A stretch of DNA of 28,099 bases from Clostridiales bacterium (GTDB lineage: Bacteria > Bacillota > Clostridia > Oscillospirales > Oscillospiraceae): the NCBI GenBank assembly GCA_004556345.1, contig SFHQ01000021.1:1-28099 (forward strand), given 5' to 3'. The notes beneath the pieces were generated by a model. That model worked only from the letters and a program-made list of their open reading frames with translations. It did no database searches and was not told the DNA's origin. A program made the position numbers and the translations under genes. Numbering within the stretch: the first letter of the stretch is position 1; each line of letters opens with the position of its first letter. This document shows, in pieces, positions 22,449 through 28,099 of the stretch.

Positions 22449-22478
22449 GCAAATTTTTTCGGAGATCGGAGGCAGCGT

Positions 22479-24851
22479 ATGCCGTCATCACAACCGCCGG
22501 GCGGTCCGTCCCCGCAAGGACTGACCAGCGCCCAAGTCCGCCAGCGGGTCCAGGCCGGTCAGGTCAACACCCCGCCGGACTCCCCCACCAAGTCCGTTCG
22601 GCGCATCGTTTTGGAAAATCTCTTTTCGTTTTTTAACCTCATCTTTTATGTGATCGCCGGGTTTCTCATCGCCGTGGGCTCCTTTGAGGAACTGGTCTTC
22701 CTGCTGGTCGTAGGGGCCAACACCGCCATCGGCATCATCCAGGAGCTTCACTCCAAAAAGAAGCTGGACGAGTTGTCGCTCCTCTCCGCCCCCAAGGCGA
22801 CCGTCATACGGGACGGGACAGAACAGACCATCCCAACGGCCCAGCTCGTGCAGGACGACCGCATCCTCCTGGCCGCAGGCAACCAAATTTCCGCCGACGC
22901 CCAGGTGGTCTCCGGCTCTGTCCAGGTCAATGAATCCCTCATCACCGGAGAATCGGACGAAATCACGAAAGGGCCAGGGAGTGCATTGCTCTCCGGCAGC
23001 TTCGTGGTTTCCGGCCGCTGTCAGGCCGTCCTGACCCATGTGGGGGCGGAGTCCTACGCCTCCCAGCTCACCAACGAGGCCAAAAAGTCGAAAAAGAGTC
23101 ACTTGCCGGGCATGATGCGCTCCCTGAACCGCCTGCTCCTGGCCATCGGCATCCTGATCGTCCCCATCGGCGGGGCCTTGTATTACCGGCAGACCTCCCT
23201 GCTGGGCCTGTCTGTCCGGGAGGGCGTGGAGACCACCGCCGCCGCCGTCATCGGCATGATCCCGGAGGGCCTGTACCTGATGGTCAGCCTGGCTCTGGCC
23301 GCCAGCGTCCTGCGCCTGGCGACGAAGGGAACGCTGGTACAGGACTTAAAATGCACGGAGACCCTGGCCCGCGTGGACGTCCTGTGTGTGGACAAGACCG
23401 GCACCATCACCCAGCCGGAGATGGCCTACTGCGGCCTGCTCCCCTTGACCACGGAGCTGGAAGAGACCGAGATCGAAGCACACCTGTCCGACTTCGTCTC
23501 CAACATGGCCCCGGACAACGAGACCATGCAGGCCCTGCAAACGGCCCTCCAACGGGAGGACCCTCGCAAGGCCGTCCAGGTCCTGGGCTTTTCGTCGGAG
23601 ACGAAATACAGCGCCGTGGCGTACAGCCGGGAGGACTGCTACGTCCTGGGTGCCCCGGAGTTTATTTTGGGGGCCTCCGGTTACGTCCCCTACCGCTCCC
23701 TGGCCGAAGAGGCCATGGCCGACGGCAGCCGCGTCCTGCTCTTCGCCGCTTGCCTGCCTGGTCCAGAGGGGCGCGGCATCGCCGACGCCCGCCCGCTGGC
23801 CTTCGTGCGCCTGAAAAACCCCGTCCGGGAGACGGCGAAGGAGACCTTTGCCTACTTCCACGACCAGGGCGTAACGGTCAAGGTCATCTCCGGGGACAAC
23901 CCCGTCACTGTCGCCGCCGCCGCGAACGAAGCGGGCATCCAAGGGGCGGACAAGTATGTGGACGCCTCCACCCTGGAATCCTACGAGGACATTCAGAACG
24001 CCTGTGAAGAATACAACGTCTTTGGCCGGGTGAAGCCCAACCAGAAGAAGCTGCTGGTCCAGGCCCTCCAGGAAAACAAGCACACCGTCGCCATGACCGG
24101 CGACGGCGTGAACGACGTTCTGGCGCTGAAAGAGGCCGATTGCAGCGTCGCCATGGCCTCCGGCAGTGAGGTCGCGGCGCAGATCTCGGACCTCGTGCTG
24201 ATGAACTCGGACTTTGCCTCCATGCCGTCTGTGGTGGCCGAGGGGCGGCGGGTCATCAACAACATCGAGCGGGCCGCGTCCCTGTATCTGGTGAAAAACA
24301 TCTTTTCCCTGATCCTGGCCATCATCTCGATCACGGCAGCGTTTTCCTATCCTCTCACGCCCTCGCAGCTGACGCTGATGAGTCTCATCTCCATCGGCAT
24401 CCCCTCGCTGATCCTGGCGCTGGAGCCCAACGAGAGCTTGGTGAGCGGAAAGTTCTTGCAGAACGCCATTTTACGGGCCTTGCCTGCGGCGCTGACGGAT
24501 CTTTTCATCATCATCTTCGTGCTGCTGTTCCAAAAGGCCTTTGCCATTTCCAACGCGGAGATCTCGACGGTCACGGCGCTGCTGGTGACCATCGTGGGCT
24601 TCTTCATGGTCTGGAAGGTCGCAAAGCCCGTGAACCGGCTGCATCTGGGCATGATGGGCGGGCTGATCGCCGGGCTGGTGTTTATTGTGTTGGTCATTCC
24701 CGGCGTCTTCTCCCTGTCGCCGCTGTCCTTTGGGAGCCTCTTGATCCTGACGGTGTTCGTGCTGCTCATCCCGTCGGTGATCGGGCTGCTGAACAAGGGG
24801 CTGGAAGGCCTGGAATTGTTGTTGGCGAAAGTTGGGCGGCGTGATGCCTGA
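22479..24851 (+). CDS. P-type cation-transporting ATPase (CtpE-like)
   Basis: A 790-residue membrane ATPase. It opens with GLTSAQVRQRVQAGQVN, the cytoplasmic start common to the P2/CtpE-type pumps. TGES (156-159) is the actuator loop, PEGL (262-265) lies in membrane helix 4, DKTGT (305-309) holds the phosphorylated Asp, and TGDGVND (540-546) is the hinge. About ten hydrophobic helices are present: two pairs in the N-terminal half and six after residue 600. There is no N-terminal metal-binding CxxC domain and no CPx motif, so heavy metals are unlikely; CtpE relatives move Ca2+. ATG 22479 has CGGAGG 6 bases upstream. It is a single gene with an unusual promoter-terminator arrangement. The ion is not proved. 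Confidence 0.93.
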   Translation: MPSSQPPGGPSPQGLTSAQVRQRVQAGQVNTPPDSPTKSVRRIVLENLFSFFNLIFYVIAGFLIAVGSFEELVFLLVVGANTAIGIIQELHSKKKLDELSLLSAPKATVIRDGTEQTIPTAQLVQDDRILLAAGNQISADAQVVSGSVQVNESLITGESDEITKGPGSALLSGSFVVSGRCQAVLTHVGAESYASQLTNEAKKSKKSHLPGMMRSLNRLLLAIGILIVPIGGALYYRQTSLLGLSVREGVETTAAAVIGMIPEGLYLMVSLALAASVLRLATKGTLVQDLKCTETLARVDVLCVDKTGTITQPEMAYCGLLPLTTELEETEIEAHLSDFVSNMAPDNETMQALQTALQREDPRKAVQVLGFSSETKYSAVAYSREDCYVLGAPEFILGASGYVPYRSLAEEAMADGSRVLLFAACLPGPEGRGIADARPLAFVRLKNPVRETAKETFAYFHDQGVTVKVISGDNPVTVAAAANEAGIQGADKYVDASTLESYEDIQNACEEYNVFGRVKPNQKKLLVQALQENKHTVAMTGDGVNDVLALKEADCSVAMASGSEVAAQISDLVLMNSDFASMPSVVAEGRRVINNIERAASLYLVKNIFSLILAIISITAAFSYPLTPSQLTLMSLISIGIPSLILALEPNESLVSGKFLQNAILRALPAALTDLFIIIFVLLFQKAFAISNAEISTVTALLVTIVGFFMVWKVAKPVNRLHLGMMGGLIAGLVFIVLVIPGVFSLSPLSFGSLLILTVFVLLIPSVIGLLNKGLEGLELLLAKVGRRDA

Positions 24852-24856
24852 CCTGC

Positions 24857-24878
24857 GGGCCGCAGGGGTCTGCGGCCC
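24857..24878. repeat. GC-rich perfect hairpin, possible short intergenic repeat
   Basis: GGGCCGCAG (24857-24865), GGGT loop, CTGCGGCCC (24870-24878), then CCTACGAC. It begins 6 bases after the ATPase stop and lacks a U run. Its form resembles REP-like hairpins scattered in GC-rich clostridial genomes, but only one copy lies in this window. Confidence 0.4.
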
Positions 24879-24926
24879 CTACGACTTTGGGTGATGAGCG
24901 CAATCTCGATGATCGTAATCTCGATC

Positions 24927-24963
24927 AAAAAAACTGGGTCCCGTGGTGGGACCCAGTTTTTTT
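24927..24963. terminator. Bidirectional terminator between the ATPase and acetate kinase genes
   Basis: ACTGGGTCCC (24933-24942) pairs perfectly with GGGACCCAGT (24948-24957). Seven A precede (24927-24933) and seven T follow (24957-24963), so it works for both convergent genes. Confidence 0.97.
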
Positions 24964-24991
24964 GGTGCTGTGAAGTTTTAGAGCGGGGAAA

Positions 24992-26221
24992 TTACTGCTC
25001 GTCGTCGGAAGCGGCGGCGGCGTTCTCGTACTCTCTGACCAGGCGGGCGGTATCCAGAGCGATGACCAGCTCCTCGTTGGTGGGGATGAGCAGGATCTTG
25101 TTGGGGGAGTCATCGGTGGAGATGATGGTTTCCTTGCTGCGGACGTTGTTCTTCTCAGGATCCAGCTTCAGGCCCAGGAACTCCAGACCCTCCATGATCT
25201 TGGCACGCAGGGAAGCGGAGTTCTCGCCGACACCGGCGGTGAAGACGACAGCGTCCAGGCCGCCCATAGCAGCGGCGCAGGAGCCGATGCGCTTGGTGAC
25301 CTTGTAGCAGAAGACGTCGATGGCCAGCTGAGCACGCTCGTTGCCCTCGGCAGCAGCGGCCTCCAGGTCACGGAAGTCGGAGGAGACGCCGGAGATACCC
25401 AGCATGCCGGACTCCTTGTTCAGGGCGCTCTCGACGCGCTTGCCGGAGTAGCCGCGCTGGTCGACAATGTACTCGGTGATGGCAGCGTCGATAGCGCCGG
25501 CACGGGTGCCCATGGGCAGGCCGTCCTGGGGAGTGAAGCCCATGGAGGTGTCGATGGACTTACCGAACTTCACGGAGCAGGTGGAAGCGCCGTTGCCCAG
25601 GTGGCAGGTGGCGATGCGCAGCTCCTCGATGGGGCGGCCCAGCATGTCAGCGGCACGCTGAGAAACATACTGGTGGGAGGTGCCGTGGAAGCCATAGCGG
25701 CGGACCTTATTCTCGGTGTACCAACGGTAAGGCACTGCGTAGATGTAGGCCTTGGGGGGCATGGTCTGGTGGAACGCGGTGTCGAACACGGCGACCATGG
25801 GGGTGTTGGGCATGACTTCCTTGCAGGCCTCGATGCCGGTGATGTTGGCGGGGTTGTGCAGGGGGGCCAGGGGGATACACTCGCGGATGCCCTTCATGAC
25901 AGCGCTGTCGATGATGACGGAGTGGGTGAACTCCTCGCCGCCGTGAACGACACGGTGGCCCACGGCGTCGATCTCGGACATATCTTTAATGACACCGTAG
26001 TAGTTGTGGGTCAGGACCTCCATGACCAGCTTGATGGCGGCCTCGTGGTCGGGCATGTAACGGTCTGCGTCGTACACATCACCGCCGGTGGGGGTGTGCT
26101 TGATGTGGCCGTCGATGCCGATGCGCTCGCACAGGCCCTTAGCCAGAACGTCTTTGGTATCGGGGTCCAGCAGCTGATACTTCAGGGAAGAGCTGCCTGC
26201 GTTGATGACCAGAACTTTCAT
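24992..26221 (-). CDS. ackA: Acetate kinase
   Basis: Makes ATP and acetate from acetyl phosphate and ADP, the final step of acetate fermentation. The 409 residues match the family (about 400). Signatures are VINAGSSSLKYQLL (5-18, phosphate loop), HRVVHGGEEF, VFDTAFHQTM, YGFHGTSHQYV with the active-site His, GNGAS and MGTRAGAID, and FTAGVGENS near the C-terminus. ATG 26221 is the family's usual start (MKVLVINAGSS); AAGGAG stands about 12 bases upstream, rather far. No pta gene is adjacent in the window. It is divergent from tmcAL, which uses acetate. Codon use shows bias typical of a highly expressed gene. Confidence 0.98.
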   Translation of the reverse strand: MKVLVINAGSSSLKYQLLDPDTKDVLAKGLCERIGIDGHIKHTPTGGDVYDADRYMPDHEAAIKLVMEVLTHNYYGVIKDMSEIDAVGHRVVHGGEEFTHSVIIDSAVMKGIRECIPLAPLHNPANITGIEACKEVMPNTPMVAVFDTAFHQTMPPKAYIYAVPYRWYTENKVRRYGFHGTSHQYVSQRAADMLGRPIEELRIATCHLGNGASTCSVKFGKSIDTSMGFTPQDGLPMGTRAGAIDAAITEYIVDQRGYSGKRVESALNKESGMLGISGVSSDFRDLEAAAAEGNERAQLAIDVFCYKVTKRIGSCAAAMGGLDAVVFTAGVGENSASLRAKIMEGLEFLGLKLDPEKNNVRSKETIISTDDSPNKILLIPTNEELVIALDTARLVREYENAAAASDDEQ

Positions 26222-26268
26222 TGTGTTGTTCCACTCCTTAGTATGATATTTCTCAATGAGACAAAATC

Positions 26269-26297
26269 TTGCTCGGTTTCCCCGTTCGGGGTAAAAT
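26269..26297 (+). promoter_or_regulatory. Promoter of the tmcAL gene
   Basis: TTGCTC (26269-26274), 17 bases, TAAAAT (26292-26297), with a CCCCGTTCGGGG palindrome (26280-26291) filling most of the spacer. It overlaps the ackA leader region, so the two divergent transcripts overlap at their 5' ends. Confidence 0.5.
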
Positions 26298-26312
26298 AGC
26301 TCATGTATTTTT

Positions 26313-26341
26313 ATCATATCCCATTTTGCCCGAAAGGACAA
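26313..26341 (-). promoter_or_regulatory. Promoter of ackA
   Basis: Minus-strand TTGTCC (26336-26341), 17 bases, TATGAT (26313-26318). The leader of about 85 bases includes the CCCCGTTCGGGG palindrome at 26280-26291. Confidence 0.65.
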
Positions 26342-26388
26342 GCGTTAAATCCCCGAATTTCAAACTTTTTCACCCAGGAGGTTGGGTC

Positions 26389-27579
26389 ATGCCTACAATC
26401 GGTATCATCGCAGAGTACAATCCCTTTCACAGCGGCCACCGCCACCACATCCAAACCGTCCGCCGGACCTTCGGCGCAAACAGCGCCATCGTCTGTGCCA
26501 TGAGCGGAAACTGGGTCCAGCGGGGCCAGCCGGCCCTGGCGGACAAGTGGACCCGCGCCGCGCTCGCCCTGGCCCAGGGGGTGGACCTGGTGCTTGAGCT
26601 GCCCACCCTCTGGGCGGCCGCCTCCGCCGAGCCCTTTGCGCGGGGCGGCGTGGGCCTGCTGGCGGCCACGGGGGTGGTGGACATCCTCAGCTTCGGCAGT
26701 GAGGCCGGAGACTTGGCCCCCCTCCAACAGGCGGCCCACTGTCTCCACAGCCCCGCCTGGAAGACAGAGCTGCGCCGGGCGCTGGATAAAGGGCTTTCCT
26801 TCCCCGCCGCCCGCCAGGCCGCCGCCACGGCCCTCCTGGGAAGCGCTGCCGACTGCCTGGGCCAGCCCAACAACAACCTGGGCGTGGAGTATCTCCTCGC
26901 CATCCACGCCCTGGGGGCCAAGCTCACGCCCCACACCATCCCCCGCCTGGGGGCTGACCACGACCAGGCGGAGAGAGACGAGACCCACGCCTCCGCCTCC
27001 TATCTCCGCGAAAAACTCCTGGCAGGCGACGAGGACCTCTCCCCCTATCTCTCCCACCACGCACAAAAGCTCCTGCGGGCCGACCCGGCCGACTTTGCTT
27101 ATTGTCCCCGCGCCGTCCTGGCCCGCCTGCGGGGGATGAACGAGACGGACTTCGCCCGCCTCCCGGACTGCGGCGAGGGCCTGAGCAACCGCCTCTCCGC
27201 CGCCGTCCAGACCGCCGCCTCCCTGGACGAACTCTACCGCCAGGTCCAGACCAAGCGCTACCCTCTGGCCCGCATCCGCCGCCTGATCCTCTGGGCCTTT
27301 CTGGGCCTGACCGCCGCAGACCGCCCGGCGGCTCTCCCCTACCTGCGCGTCCTGGGCTTCACCCACCGGGGGCAAGCCCTCCTGCGTCAAATGAAAACCA
27401 CCGCCACCCTCCCCGTCCTCGTCAAACCCGCCCACGCCGCCAAGCTCCCCGCCCACGCCCAGCAGGTCTTTCAGCTGGAAGCCCGCTGTACGTCGCTCTA
27501 CGACCTCTGCCGGAGAGACTTCGGAAAAACGGCAGGGAAGAATGAGTGGACCCAGAACCCGGTGCGGCGGGGGTTATAA
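26389..27579 (+). CDS. tmcAL: tRNA(Met) cytidine acetate ligase
   Basis: A 396-residue protein of the TmcAL (YlbM, DUF795) family. TmcAL uses acetate and ATP to make N4-acetylcytidine at the wobble base of elongator tRNA(Met), through an acetyl-adenylate. The N-terminal nucleotidyltransferase motif is GIIAEYNPFHSGHRHHI, with HxGH at 14-17; CAMSGNWVQRGQPAL, GSEAGDL and PNNNLGVEYL are family landmarks. ATG 26389 has AGGAGG 7 bases upstream; the longer frame upstream overlaps the ackA promoter. It is divergent from ackA, whose product is acetate, the substrate of this enzyme. It ends before a bidirectional terminator. Confidence 0.93.
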   Translation: MPTIGIIAEYNPFHSGHRHHIQTVRRTFGANSAIVCAMSGNWVQRGQPALADKWTRAALALAQGVDLVLELPTLWAAASAEPFARGGVGLLAATGVVDILSFGSEAGDLAPLQQAAHCLHSPAWKTELRRALDKGLSFPAARQAAATALLGSAADCLGQPNNNLGVEYLLAIHALGAKLTPHTIPRLGADHDQAERDETHASASYLREKLLAGDEDLSPYLSHHAQKLLRADPADFAYCPRAVLARLRGMNETDFARLPDCGEGLSNRLSAAVQTAASLDELYRQVQTKRYPLARIRRLILWAFLGLTAADRPAALPYLRVLGFTHRGQALLRQMKTTATLPVLVKPAHAAKLPAHAQQVFQLEARCTSLYDLCRRDFGKTAGKNEWTQNPVRRGL

Positions 27580-27595
27580 AACGAAACTATACAGC

Positions 27596-27641
27596 AAAAC
27601 ACAGCCAGTTTCCTCCGTCTGAGAAAAACTGGCTGTGTTTT
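27596..27641. terminator. Bidirectional terminator after tmcAL
   Basis: AAAACACAGCCAGTTT (27596-27611) pairs perfectly with AAACTGGCTGTGTTTT (27626-27641), 16 pairs with A and T flanks. It serves tmcAL and the gene entering from the right. Confidence 0.95.
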
Positions 27642-27644
27642 AAT

Positions 27645-28099
27645 TTAATCTTCTAAATATAACTTCATTGCATTATATGCATTCAGTGTATTGCTGTCCG
27701 CATCATTAAAATTGTTAGAGAAGGTCTGTAGACTACCACTTGGATCAACCACTAAATTGGTAAAAGCCAGATACTCGTCATAATAATCCTTCAAAGCAGC
27801 ATAAGCATCCTCATATTCCTTCGGTGGATTTCTTAGCTCTTTCATCAAGTCTGCCACCATCGTCTGATTACTCTCTATGTTGCTAATTGTGACACAGAAT
27901 GTACTATCCTGAAAAAGTTTCCTCAAGGCATCGTTGAAGTCATCATAAAACCCCCAATTATTTCTGGTATATGGGTCGGTTTCAGTATCCCTCTCTTCAT
28001 AAATGCAATTGTACCAGACTTTCTTGATCAGGTTTCCAGCACGCTCTGCATCTGCAGCTCCAGACAGCATCGCGCTAGACGCTGACGAAAGATTTGCAC
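27645..28099 (-). CDS. Unknown protein, 5' end outside the window
   Basis: The frame is open through the right edge (upstream of an internal ATG at 28070 it reads ANLSSASSA…), so the visible 150 residues are the C-terminal part. It is hydrophilic and mostly helical in look, with many Asn, Asp, Tyr and Thr (NNWGFYDDFNDALRKLF, NPPKEYEDAYAALKDYYDEY, NNFNDADSNTLNAY). No catalytic motif or membrane segment is visible. The Ser/Ala-rich start of the visible part could be the linker after a lipoprotein signal. Its base composition is far more AT-rich than the rest of the window, which may point to recent transfer. I do not recognise the family. Confidence 0.75.
   Translation of the reverse strand, partial: ANLSSASSAMLSGAADAERAGNLIKKVWYNCIYEERDTETDPYTRNNWGFYDDFNDALRKLFQDSTFCVTISNIESNQTMVADLMKELRNPPKEYEDAYAALKDYYDEYLAFTNLVVDPSGSLQTFSNNFNDADSNTLNAYNAMKLYLED

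Overview
The window reads as one contiguous piece of chromosome from a GC-rich anaerobic Firmicute, most likely a gut butyrate producer of the Oscillospiraceae/Flavonifractor–Lawsonibacter–Intestinimonas type. This is inferred from gene content: an etfB-etfA-acyl-CoA dehydrogenase cluster, acetate kinase, an iron-type alcohol dehydrogenase, a PheB-like ACT protein with hom and lysC, DUF1292 and COG2509 proteins, a clostridial class A PBP, GC-rich codons, AGGAGG-type ribosome binding sites and U-tailed intrinsic terminators. I see no phage, transposon, CRISPR, tRNA or rRNA.

Layout. Positions 1-260 (minus strand) hold a promoter, a cyclic-di-GMP-I riboswitch and its terminator, pointing to a gene beyond the left edge. 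Positions 338-5400 (minus) hold an eight-helix membrane protein, glutaminyl-tRNA synthetase, a COG2509 FAD-dependent protein and a YbaK/ProX prolyl-tRNA editing protein. Positions 5490-8800 (minus) hold etfB-etfA-acyl-CoA dehydrogenase behind a strong promoter and a long structured leader. Positions 8970-12105 (minus) are an amino acid operon of the aspartate family: ACT protein, homoserine dehydrogenase, aspartate kinase. Positions 12219-14802 (minus) hold a class A penicillin-binding protein. From 14862 genes run on the plus strand: DUF1292, a structured RNA that is probably 6S RNA, an iron alcohol dehydrogenase, a hexokinase-fold protein without the catalytic motifs paired with a CapA-type protein, then (after a minus-strand DUF2461 gene) a radical SAM protein and a P-type cation ATPase. 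Acetate kinase (minus) and the tRNA(Met) cytidine acetate ligase (plus) are divergent at 24992-27579. An AT-rich gene enters from the right edge.

Function. Etf plus acyl-CoA dehydrogenase carry out the crotonyl-CoA to butyryl-CoA step; acetate kinase makes ATP from acetyl phosphate; the alcohol dehydrogenase re-oxidises NAD(P)H. Beside acetate kinase lies the enzyme that uses acetate and ATP to modify the tRNA(Met) wobble base. Much of the interest is in RNA and control: the c-di-GMP riboswitch, the etfB leader, the 6S-like RNA, and a terminator placed just after the only visible promoter of the P-type ATPase. Among proteins, the degenerate hexokinase and the cysteine-rich radical SAM protein stand out. 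All family calls are by eye from motifs; no search was run.
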